DNA of 64,000 nt from Serinus canaria (taxonomy: Eukaryota; Chordata; Aves; Passeriformes; Fringillidae): the NCBI RefSeq assembly GCF_022539315.1, contig NC_066314.1:41973180-42037179 (forward strand), given 5' to 3'. The notes beneath the pieces are model-generated. The model was not told where the DNA came from. It was given only the letters and a program-made list of their open reading frames with translations, and ran no database searches. Positions within the stretch are counted from its first letter, which is position 1. Each line of letters begins with the position of its first letter. Both the position numbers and the translations under genes were made by a program. Below are positions 12,291-23,206 of this stretch, piece after piece.

Positions 12291-14484
12291 AACTAGAAAC
12301 TTGGAATGTAATGTTATTCCAACCTTTTTTTCCCTGACATTCATGATGGCAGGAGCTGTTAGTGCTGGTGTTAATGACTTTGTGCCCAAAAAGACACATT
12401 GAGTGACAGATTGTTAATGATTATATAGGGTGATCATCTTTCAAATGCTTCTAAAGTATTTTTTATTGTTGTTGTTATCACTCATTCTTACCAGATTTCA
12501 ACACCATCATTCACAAACAGCCCTTCATCTCAGTAGAAATCAGACTGCTTAGTTTAGGTGGAGAAGCAAATTCCTCACTGGAGGAAAATAATTGATTCTG
12601 CTGTTTTTGTTAGAGATAGGAAGATTTTCTTTCAATTGTGGAACACAGGGAGTAGCACACCATTGCAAACTCTAATTTCTACATATTTTCTGGTATTCCA
12701 GCATTAAAAGGACATGACAAACCATGGCCAGAATATTGCAAATACTTATGGGGATGCTGAATCTTAGATATGCAAGTCCAGTGAAATTCAACAAGGATAA
12801 TAACACACAAGCAAAAAGCAATGCTGATATTTAGAGATAAAAAAGGGAAATAAGCACAACTCTGTGAGGTACTACCCAGGGATGTGGGCTAGTAATGACA
12901 TTGTTGTTGTAAGAACGTAAATCCTAGGCATACGTCAGAAGTTGGCCATCTTTCAGTTATCTGGAAAAAATCCAAGAGCAGAGGTAAAATTCATGTTTCT
13001 GTGGGATGCATGGGATGTATGCCTCCCTTTTCTCTATATTTTCCTTTCCATTTTTAATTGTGCTTCGTGCATGTGTGTTGGGAGTGAACTGGGGTCCTGC
13101 TAGTGGCAGTGAGTGCTCAAACAAACAAGCTCTGCTAAACTCTGTGGCAGAGGGAGGCTGGGGGTGAGCCCAGAAGCTGAGTCAGTGTGCTCAAACTGAG
13201 AGATTTAGTGGGAATAAATCAGCATCAGAAGAGTGATGGCTGGAAATGCATCTGAGCTCTAGGGTGGGCTATTTTAAGTAGGAAGAATTAATTGTAGCTG
13301 ACCTCAGAATAAGTCTGCAGGTTGGACACTCTTTTAAAATGTCTGACAGGCTTGTCAAGTACTCAGAACAGGCATGTGAATGCATCAGTTCAGCAAAGCA
13401 GGGCTTCAGATCCAGTTTCTTTTTCTTGTATGCTGGCACCCTATTTGCCTGGCTCTTTTAGAGGACATGAAGGTGAGCAGCAGGAGTGGCAAAAGCAAAG
13501 CTTTCACTTGCTCTTTATATTTTTCCAAGAAAAAGTAGAAAGGTCTGAAAGCTCTCCATTTCATCCCAATATGGAATGGAAAACTGTTTCTCAAATTGAA
13601 CATATTCCTGGAATGGGAATAAACAGTTTCCTGCTCATTTCTATTCATGGTTCTTCATTCTTTCCATGCATTTCAGATTATGAAGTCCAAACACCTTTGA
13701 ATACTGGTCCTTGGAGGAGATGCTTAGAATGGTTGCTCGTGTATGAGTGAAGATGGAGGGCAGTGGCCATATAAAAACATCCCACACTTTCCTTCCTTTA
13801 TTTTCATAGTATTCCTTTGGCCTTCAACTAACACCAATCATTTAGGGGAAGAAAGACATGATGAAAGCCTGTCATAAATAATTATATAGTCCTGCATTTC
13901 TCTCAGCAATGTTCAGCACTTATTTTTGAAGCATGCCACCACTAATACACAATTGTTAAAATGCTTCAAGTTATTTGCTTTTTGTGTAACGATGAATTTT
14001 TTCCACTGATGTTTTTTATTTGATGAAAATAATGCAACTGACTGGGAGCCAAGAAGATCCTGTTTTCTAACCAAGGATTTGACTAAGAGTTTGTCATCCT
14101 AAGTGTGATTGACCGGGTCAAAGAGAAAAAAAAAAAAAAGGAACAAAGTTAGGAGGTAGCAGGGAAAAATGAACAAATGTCCACTGATTGACTACTTTGA
14201 TTGAATACTTGACACCTCTGGTGAATGAACTTGGGCAAGATGATTCATAGTATGATGATTTTATTAGATTAGGGATATTGATAATTAAGTAAGCAGCTGT
14301 TGCAGCCAAGTGCTTCATCTTCTAACCATTTTTCTCTTTGCTGTTCTCTGGAATCCTGTGTCTTTTATTATATTGTTGTATGCAGAACTTGTAATAATTT
14401 TCCATGCCTTTTATGCCTTAAATTAATCTAGCATAATGTTGCATGGGAGCCTTCTGCCAAGATGTTCTGGTAAATGTTCTAGTG
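12291..14484. other. Non-coding stretch with one 142-codon chance frame
   Basis: No recognised feature. The open frame 13322-13750 (forward, 142 codons) starts at TTG, overlaps another open frame on the reverse strand (13406-13648), has no recognisable domain and is near the length expected by chance. Short runs of T and A (for example 14127-14139) are present. Confidence 0.5.
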
Positions 14485-14554
14485 CAGCATATAGCTGGCC
14501 TCTCATAGAGCAGCAGATAGCTTTATCTCATGCTCAGAGATCGACACCATCACT
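14485..14554. repeat. Copy 1 of a duplicated 70-base segment
   Basis: It begins 'cagcatatagctggcctc' and ends 'gacaccatcact'. It aligns with 14883-14953 in the same orientation with about nine substitutions and one single-base gap. The family is not recognised. It may be a local duplication or two copies of an unnamed dispersed repeat. Confidence 0.85.
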
Positions 14555-14882
14555 TCTTCATTTCTATGTCATGTTTAACGTGTTGCTTTTAAACAGTAAA
14601 AGGGAAATAGGTTTCTTTTATCTTGCTAACTTAAGAATCTGTCTTTGTTGTGCAATGTTATCTCTAGAAAAGATAGAAGCTAAAACAACTTATTCTTTTA
14701 TAATTACCATCAAAATGTGATATCTGGTCACATTTTGACTTGATCGATCTTAGCAAATCTTAATGTCAAGATATAGGAATTGCAAGAAATAGTAAACTGG
14801 AAAAAGAGAGGAAAAGGAAGATAATATCTTTACAATATTGCATTAGCTTTACACAGATAAAATTTTTAACACTATGGTTGTC

Positions 14883-14953
14883 CAGCATATATCTGGCCTC
14901 TTATAGAGCAGCAGTTAGCTTTACCTTGGTGCTCAGAGATTGACTCCATCACT
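14883..14953. repeat. Copy 2 of a duplicated 70-base segment
   Basis: It begins 'cagcatatatctggcctc' and ends 'gactccatcact'. It matches 14485-14554 in direct orientation, 398 bases downstream. The flanks of the two copies do not obviously match, so the duplicated unit seems to be limited to this block. Confidence 0.85.
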
Positions 14954-15672
14954 GTTGAAGAAACTTGCCAGTTTACCTGACCAAAAAGTACTGAGAGGCA
15001 CTTAGCAGCCTTCTACTACTGTTCCTTGCAAGACTGAGCAAAACTGCATAGAATTTCTTTCCCATCACCTGGCTGGGAATCACTTGCATTGGTGATATGT
15101 TGCTTCTGCAAGAAAATGAAATGCTGCAATTAGACTAGGAGATTGCTGAGCTCAAGCCTTAAAAGCCTTGAACTTCCTCACGAAAGAAGCTTTCACTTCA
15201 GATGATTTCAGCAGTGGTTTAATGAGTCAGAGCACAGGAAAAACATTCCTGTAAATCTTGAGAAGTACTCTGAGTAGGCAAATATCATATACCTTCTGCA
15301 TAAACTGCAGTTAACTTCTGATTTTGGCCGTGCAAATAATGTGATCATGTAAATTGGTCCAGATATTTGCACCTTCACTACATTCCCAGAGCCTACAATG
15401 CAGTGAACACTTTAATCTCAGCAGGACAAAATGGTTTGCACTACGCAGTATTCAGCCAGATTGGAGTTCAGGCAGAATGGGTATGTACCTCTCTGAACCT
15501 CTCTGTCCCACATTTGTTTACTTGCAAACTCTGAGGCAAGTGAAATCCACGTAGCATGCATTTCATAGATTAGGTAGGTACAGGAAATGCTATTTTGAGA
15601 GAAAGAAGGATCAGATACAAAGGACACATAACTATTAAGCAAACTCCTCTGTCTGACCATTCATACTCCCAG
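14954..15672. other. Non-coding stretch, no gene seen
   Basis: No recognisable gene or repeat. Short overlapping open frames occur on both strands (15354-15554 forward, 15418-15660 reverse) without domain content. Confidence 0.5.
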
Positions 15673-16199
15673 TGCCAGAGACGTTCACCGCTGGGACCAA
15701 AGTCCCTTCACAGGGGGCAGCTTCAGTGAACCCACAGTTGTCTTTCTTGGCTCCCCACACACCCCATTCCACAGTCAGACCGCATTTCCTGAGCATTTCA
15801 CCTCCTGGTTTCCCATAGAAGGGTCAGAGTTCTGGTTCCTTGAAGCAATTTACTCACAGTGCAGTGAAACAGAAAGAACTCGAGCTGCTGCCTCCAAGAA
15901 GGGACCCCCAACAAAGGGACCCCATGGCTCTTATACCCCCAGTCCAAGGGTGCAAAAGTCTCACTCCTCCTCTTCCTCAGTCCTCATCTCCTCTCTGAGT
16001 GCCTCTGAGTGCCTCTGAGTGTCTGGTCCCCTGGCTCACAGGTCCCCAGCCCCTTTCTTATGCAAGGGGTCAGCAGTTCACAGCCCCTTGCCTTGTGCTC
16101 CAGCCACCCAGAGCCCAACCTGCTACTCACATGGAACCTGCACACTGAACTGCCTGCTCTGAATGTACCCCTTATCACGAGAATTTATAGAACAATCAC
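15673..16199 (-). mobile_element. Putative solitary LTR, reverse strand
   Basis: This block is clearly richer in G and C than its surroundings. Read on the reverse strand it has LTR-like architecture. A purine-rich section near 15970 is followed by a TATA-like 'gggggtataagagcc' (about 15926-15940), then, about 80 bases on, a degenerate polyadenylation-like 'gagtaaattgctt', then a U5-like tail ending in CA at 15673. A TG dinucleotide near 16199 could be the other end. I cannot find a matching target-site duplication. No retroviral coding sequence is attached, so it would be a solitary LTR of an endogenous retrovirus. The family is not identified. An alternative is an unrelated GC-rich repeat. 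Confidence 0.45.
15993..16022. repeat. Three-copy 10-base tandem repeat
   Basis: CTCTGAGTGC is repeated three times, the last copy ending in T instead of C. It lies inside the putative reverse-strand LTR, upstream of the TATA-like site in that element's orientation, where LTRs often carry tandem enhancer-like repeats. That role is inference. Confidence 0.85.
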
Positions 16200-16388
16200 A
16201 AATATTTAAAGGTAACTTGCCAAAAGCTACTTGCTATAAATCATGAGCATATTTAAACAGAACAGAAGTAATATTACCTATCATAGAGTTTGTACTCAGA
16301 ATTAGGAATAAACAGGAAGCTAAATTTCTTGGGCGAAGTTCCAGGTAAAGATATTGTAAATAGAAAGAACAGATTGTTGAGAATGATG
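16200..16388. other. Spacer between two LTR-like blocks
   Basis: AT-rich sequence without recognised content between the reverse LTR-like block and the forward one. It shows no retroviral gag, pol or env coding signal. Confidence 0.45.
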
Positions 16389-16730
16389 TGTTGCAATCAG
16401 GGCAGGTATAGCAGAGGGTAATAAAGAGTAGAATGTGGGGGGATGGAATGTAGGAAAATAAAGATAGTGCAGAGTCTCACATAACGCATAGTCTCACACC
16501 TGAGGAGCTGCAGCTGTACCAGTCTCCAAAGATTAGGAATGGGCCTGCCCTTAATAGGCCACTGCTGTGTCCAAGAAGAAGAGTGCTACAAAAGAGTGGG
16601 TTAGGTGGTTGAGGAGAGAGCTGGAGTTTGTTGGTTGTGCTGTGAAGAAGAAGTTGGAGTCAGTGCTGTGAGGAGCTGCTAATGAGAAATCACCAAGAAA
16701 TTATGGAATTTTTGCAATAAGATAACAACA
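16389..16730 (+). mobile_element. Putative ERV LTR fragment, forward strand
   Basis: A purine-rich block that resembles avian ERVL-type LTRs in general style. The features are a candidate TG start (16389), a section reading 'ggagctgcagctgtaccag', a long GA-rich stretch around 'gaggagagagctggagtttg' (about 16612-16631), an AATAAG near 16717 and a CA end at 16730. No target duplication is visible and there is no retroviral coding sequence. The boundaries are guesses from the TG/CA rule. The family assignment is from general familiarity and not from an alignment. Confidence 0.4.
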
Positions 16731-16812
16731 GTGGAAGATACCAGAGCTCTTACTGAGAGCATACTAGTGATAGAAATTAGCAGGTAGTTAGGGTGCTTCT
16801 CCCGGTGCTTCA

Positions 16813-16975
16813 AACATTGTAAATAATTTTACATTTTTATTTTACTTTTTATTTTATTTTTTAATTTCTTTTTTATTTTATTTTTATTTTTAATTTTTTA
16901 TTATTCCTAATTTTCATTTTAAAATTATTTTTTAAATTATTTTAATTTTAAATTTATTTTATTAATTTTAGGTAG
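16813..16975. repeat. AT-only low-complexity tract, (TTTTA)n-like
   Basis: About 160 bases built almost entirely of T and A in TTTTA, TTTAA and ATTTT units, with only scattered C. It starts about 80 bases after the forward LTR-like block. It may be an expanded pentamer satellite that has degenerated. It would be easily melted DNA. Confidence 0.9.
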
Positions 16976-19900
16976 TGGTAGAATTTTGCCTGGAGTTTTT
17001 CTTTTGGTCCCAAATGATTTCTGATCATTATATATGAGCAATAAAAAATGTGACTGTGTGGGCTGGCTATAATGAAGCTGGGATTTTGTATTCATTCATC
17101 ACAAGATGTAACTCCTAAGTGCATCTGTTATCTATTTCAAGATCCTATTTCTTCTGGGTAGTTTTATGGATAATTGAGTTAGTGAGGATCTTGGTAGAAA
17201 ATCATCTGGAAAGAAGGCCTATAGAGATTTCAATGTGGTTTCTCTGTTGTGTACTCAGTCGTGACAGAAGAATTACAAAAATATGTTTACACAGATTTAG
17301 CCACATTAGCTTTAGCTTAGCATTTCATACAGTCGTGATGACCCTCTCTATCAATGTTGCATGGAAATTCATCTGTTGTCTTATATACCTGTCCTGTGAT
17401 GTGGAGAACTGGCTTGTAAAACTGCTTATCCCTCAGCAATTAATATACATATCCTAAAAAGTAGCTTAGGTGAGAGAGTTCCAGTGACTGATAACATAAA
17501 ACTCACTTTTGGGATACAACAAAAACCTCTCTGCTTAGGTTGAGCTCTCTGAGAAGCCCTCCAAGGAAGGAGAAACATTCAGGTCTTGCAAAGTCCTAGT
17601 GGAAGCTGGGTGCAGACTCCAGCAGGTACAGATAAAACTCCAGTCTTGGGCATTAGGCTGCCCCCCTTGCCTAGAAAAGGAAGCATGTGGCAACAAAAGC
17701 CTACATGCAGAAATTCTGATCTCATTTAAAGCTCTCTAGTCATGTGTTGCTTGTATAAATAATTACAGTGAACTTCAGAAGTAACAGCAGCAGTGAGTTG
17801 CTGACACAAGGGAAGGAAACGGAGGTAGGCATAAGCTCGAACACGGTCACATGCATGAGTCAGTGGAGGGTGCAGAGACTTGTATTCATACTCTGTGCAA
17901 ACAGCAGAAGGTGTTTAAAGAAATACCTTCTCAGCTGTTTGCTTACTGGAGGCTACTGTTCCTGCAACTCTGCTGGTAGAAAGGAATGTGTACGAATCAG
18001 AGGCTTCCATTCACAGATCCACATCTTCATGCAAGACCACTTTTATTACCAGCATTAACTAAGACACTGGACCTGATGGTCCCGTCAGGAAGATACAGGC
18101 ACAAACCAAATTATTCTGATTGTGTTATGAGGAGGGAGAAGAAAATGGTGAGCAATGAAAAACTGTAAATTAATAGCCAGACATCCACCAGAAATGGTTC
18201 CTCAAAAATCTAAATTGGTGAAGAAGTTTCTTTTCCAGTACCTCCAAAAACCTCTATCATTCCTTCGTGTGTGCTGCAATCAGAAAATTGTTTATGGTAG
18301 AAAATATGCTTAGTGCTAGAGGAGGTCTAAGAGTATAAGCAAGGATTAAATACCTGACTCCTCTTGATTTTCAGCATAACCGATGCTATAAGAGGCGTAG
18401 TGTAACAAAGTGTTGCACTCTGTACCTTTCAAGTGTTTCACAGTGGAACACTTTTTTCAATGCATTTCTGAGAAGCATGTAGTTTTTGCCTAGAAATTGC
18501 TGTGCTATTTTTGCATATTCAGATCTCTGTATCATTCCAGTTTGGAGAGGCCAACTGTTCCCTCTGTTTCCATATGAAGATAGAATGAATCAGTGTTGCT
18601 TCCATCCGTACTGCCATTCCCCCCAAATGCTTTCACAGATGTACTAGGAACATGGAGTTCTGTGGTCTGTAACTGTAATACCCCAGACTGGGCTGCTCTC
18701 AAAAGCCACACTTCAGAAACCATATGATTATAAGTAACTCAGGGCTGGTAGGAGTTACCACACATTACATGAGGAACGATCCCATGAGGCTGCTCAGGTG
18801 ATAGCAAAGCTTTAACAGGAAAAAAAAAATCACAGAAGCAAAATTTCCCTGGAGGTTTCCAGCAGTCTGATTTGCATCCTTAGGAGAAGAATATTCCTGT
18901 TTCTCTTAGAGTGAGCAGCCCAGTACCTGCTCGATGACTATAAGGAAGTCCTGCTGGTTGTCATATCACTTCTTTTCAATTTGTTGTGTACATTTTAGAT
19001 GGCTGTCAGGAAGCTTGGCACTGGTACTTCATATACTCTCTTCTCCTCAGAAATGTGCTAGAAATCTAGCATATACTCCTGAGTACAAGAAGAAAGCTGA
19101 TTTATGCATAGCCCGCTGTGAGAATGAGTTCATAGCATCATTGCACGTCATTTGTAATATCTCAGCACAGGTATCAGTGTGAGTTCAGAATAGAACAACT
19201 AATTTAATCCACATTCCTGATCAGGGAATCGGGGAAGGTAACAAAGTACACTGGAAGACAATGACAACAAGAGGGAGAAGAAGGTTTCTGCTCCTAGGAC
19301 TTCCAACTCAGCAAGCCTGGGCATTTTTTTCCTGACACTCCAATAGCAATAACACCAATAACAGTTAGGAATAAAGTGTAAACTAACAGTTAAGAGAAAA
19401 ATGAAGGCCACATAATCTTTCCCTATCTGTGAGACACTTAGGCTCCACCAGCTGTGCTGGCTGGCTTCCTACATCTGGGTTCCAAAATGGGTAACAAGAA
19501 AACTCTGAGAGTACTATTTTAAGAACTCTGGCACCAAGCAGAGTGGAGAAAGGGGAAAAAAAAAATCCCAACTCTCCACTTCTTTACTGAAATCATTCTG
19601 TTGAAAGCATTTCTGTTTGGCTGCCACAGCTCACCAAGCAGCCTAATGTGCCAGCTATTAGTACCCAGCAGAGAGCATGTTTGCAGCTATTCAGCAAAAC
19701 TATCACATGTTCTTACCGAAGGAAAGAGGGATCAGCTGCCGAATACTGGAGCTGATGAAGAGCAGAGCTATTAAAGCAAGCAATAAAAAAACCCACAACC
19801 CAGAATGCAGACTGATTTTTATTATTATTTTTTTAACCTAATGGATGACATTTATAACTGGAAAGTATGAGTCAGTATGCTGTGCCAGCATGGGGTCTTT

Positions 19901-22900
19901 ATGATGTTTTCATCTTGCTTGTTCTTCCTTCTTGGCTAGGACCATTCTGTCTTGTTGATTTGTAAGTTTTAGGTTCCTTGCAGTACTTTGGAGATGGGCA
20001 TTCACGTGTGTTTTTGTGTGCATGTAAGAACTCAACTCAAGAAAATTTTTAGGGAGTAGTGGGACTACTTTACGGTGCTGGGACTGCTTAGATAAGTTAT
20101 TCCTGCCAAAGTGTCACTGCTGCCAAATGTGGCAGTGACGTGAGTGTGGGAGGCAAACACCCACTTGCTAGCGAGGACAGAATGGACACAGCTCCCTCTC
20201 CACAACCACTAATCCAAGCCAAAATGCTTTAAAAACAGAGTACTGTTTGTCCTTTGGTAGCACATGAGCAAATAGAATGCATTTGACACAGAGCTTCTCT
20301 GTAATGTCACATCTCCAGCATGTAACCAAGAAACAAAATTATACTACTTCTTGCGATGATATTAGAGTGTGGTTACCTCAGAAACAGCACACTCGATTCT
20401 AGATTCTGACTCCAGAAAGTTCTCTTTACATTGCAAAATCAGGCCTGAAGCACTTCCCAGAGTGAATTACTCAAGGAACGCCTGGTACAGGAAAGTCCCC
20501 TTCTGACACAGAACCAGCATTATTTCATGGCAGCTTCTCCTACTCTGCAAGTCCCCAACACCAAATTCACGTTTTGACGAGCGAATTCCTGCCAGGAGAG
20601 TGATTTCCTGGCCCCATGCAAGGCAATGTCACCTAGTCGTGGTTGTCTGGGCTGGTGCAACAGCAGGGTCACTCCTGAGAGTGCAGGGAGGTGTGAGGGG
20701 CCCTTTGCCTTCCTTTTCCCACAGCTGATATGGGTCATGCTCAGCGCAGCTGAAAATTGAGCCCTCGGGCAGGGAGCTATAATGAATTCACTAGATTAGG
20801 CAATGAAAGCCAGTGTGAACAAAACAACCAGCTGGCTCAAGAATATTTCGCACTAGCATGAAAATGCTATGGTAGGGGAGGAAACAAGCTTCAGAACCGT
20901 CCCCTTTCATTCCTCTGAAAATCATGCCCATCTTTTCTTTAATGCATATTCTTATAGCCTCCATGTATCTGTAAAAGTGAAAAGAAATAAAGGTATTTTC
21001 ATCCTCTGTGTGCAGTTACAGTCATTCAAAACTGTAAACTCATGTAAGAATGTGATTTGATAAAAAATTGTTCGTGGGGGAATTTTACCTGAAGCTCTGT
21101 AATATTTTTTTTTTCTTTCATAATGAGTGGACTTTAATTACATCATCTTCGTAGTTCTTTTTTAATTCTGGAAAACAAAAAGTTTTATAAGTATTTATAA
21201 GCATTATTATAAAAACTGCGTTATTATGTAATATATTCATAAGCATTATTTCTAAAAAATCTAAAGTAATAAAGTAATACATAGAGAGTAGTATAGTTCC
21301 AGAATCAGAAACTGAAAAGATGCTCTACCTTTATTACTGGAAGTGGAACAATTGTTTCAGCACAGAGTGACAGATGAGACTTGACTCCAGTTTATTTCTC
21401 TGCTTTTGTCCTCTGTCTAGGGTTGTGTTGCAACCCTGTGTTTCCAAACGTTGTTTTTCCTTTATCTGAGAGGTGACTTTTCATATGTGAGCCAATCCAC
21501 CCACACTCTTCCTGTGATTATTCTCAAGAAATAAGAAGAAAATTCCACACAATGTCCGTATCCAATAGGATTGCAAGCCTAGTTTTACTTGATTAATAGC
21601 TTGCTTTCCTTTCTAGTTCACAAGAAATGTGTGCTCCTACGAGGTGTTTTTGGAAAATGTGTTATTCTACTGGAGGAATCTCTGCTATGGATGCCAGTCT
21701 TACCAGAAAAAAAAAGATGTCAGTAAAAAAACAGCCTCACATTTGTATTTGAAGGAGTGAAAGGCAACACTTAGGAATTCCCGCATGGCATTGCCCTTAA
21801 AACCTCCTGAGGAAATCCACCATAAAATACAGCATGTGCTGAGAACAGGCTGGGGCACCTAAATATGGATTGTTTTTGGCTTCAGCTATCCAGAAATCCC
21901 CAGAACAGGTGCCAAATTAAGTCACCCTACTAGCTGCTTTCCGTGGCTGAAGGTCAGTAATAGTTAACATGGAAAGGAATTTGGATAGCACATCTCACAA
22001 TCCAAGAGCGCTGTGCCTGCTCGAACATACCAACGCCTTCTTACCTCAGAAAACCTCAAGTGCAGAGCTCCCTTTGACATGGCAGCAGTTTGCAGTTTAT
22101 AAGGAAAACACAGTAGTCTTTGGTATCAATGTTAATTTAGGCCACGTTTCCCATCTATTTATAGCTCAAGCATTCTAAATTAGACTATTAGATGCAAATA
22201 TATTGTAATCTGACAGAAGGCAAAATATTCCATAAATCTGATTTGGAAAAGGGAAATATTCATTCATATATAGCTGACTAATGGTTCTCCATTTGCAATT
22301 TCAGAAACATGATTTCTTCAAAGAACTGCTGACAATCCATGTTAAACTTTGAAGATTAGTGTGTTTAGCCATAATTTTGCTCCCATTTGAATTTTATTTT
22401 GTTGTCAGCTTGTTTCTTATTGTATTCTTTGTTGCTTAGAATTTGTATAAATAGAGAATTTTTGTTTCTTGAAAGCCTTTTGATCTCCTTTTCACTTCCC
22501 ACCTGCAATTATAACTCTTTCTGGGTGACATCACCCATTAGATGCAGTGAAAAGAATTCTGATAAATAGCTGAATAAAGAATTATTGACATCAAGTGGAA
22601 AATAGCCCTCTAGAACTGATGAACTCTCAAAAAGCCCGTTTGCATGCAAGAATCATAAATAAGAATCATTGCAAGCAGGCAAATACAGAAAATACTCTGT
22701 GCAAGGTGTTCAGTGCAAACTCAATGTCTAGAACTGGAAAACTCATGAAGGTGGTTGTTGCTGCAAAGTTAAATATTTAACCTGGGTAGCTAGAGAGTAC
22801 TCACAAGCACCAGCAGCGATATATTACGATGTTTTATTTCACTAAACAGGGAATTAGAACAGCCCTTGCAATTTATTTTTTTTTCCCCACATCTTATTAA

Positions 22901-23175
22901 ATTCAGACAGGGTGCACTTTCAAGAGTATCCTTCTGTATAGATGGGAAACACTCAGTAAGTGCATGGTAAGTCCACATTCCTATTGGTTTGCTATTTTAC
23001 TATTTTCCTTAGTCCTCAGACTATTAGTTGTTACATCTATGTCCAAACACTGAGCAAGCATAAAACAGTATAATTCTCTGAATGTGACTGGAGTTACCCT
23101 TAAACTGGTCCAGTCAAGAATCTAGTATTTTTCTGAAGCAAGAACTAGTATATACCACTGTTGTAGTTTTGGGAT

Positions 23176-23177
<2 letters not shown>
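16976..23177. other. Long non-coding stretch, no gene seen
   Basis: No recognisable gene, RNA or transposon. The best open frames (17119-17457 forward, 112 codons; 17768-18058 forward, 96 codons) have no recognisable domains and are chance-sized. An imperfect GTCACTGC / GCAGTGAC inverted pair lies at 20113-20140, and short A or T runs occur at about 18821, 19557 and 21103. Confidence 0.5.

Positions 23178-23206
<29 letters not shown>
23178..23206. repeat. Poly(T) run of 29
   Basis: An uninterrupted T run followed closely by a short (TG)n tract. Read on the reverse strand it could be an old retroposed poly(A) tail, but no source element is visible next to it. The length is prone to sequencing and slippage error. 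Confidence 0.95.

Noticed and set aside
13322..13750. 142-codon forward open frame
   Set aside because: It starts at TTG, has no recognisable domain and overlaps an open frame on the other strand. Its length is near the chance expectation for six frames of 64 kb.
20113..20140. GTCACTGC/GCAGTGAC inverted pair, possible hairpin RNA
   Set aside because: The arms are short and interrupted, and nothing else supports a structured RNA.
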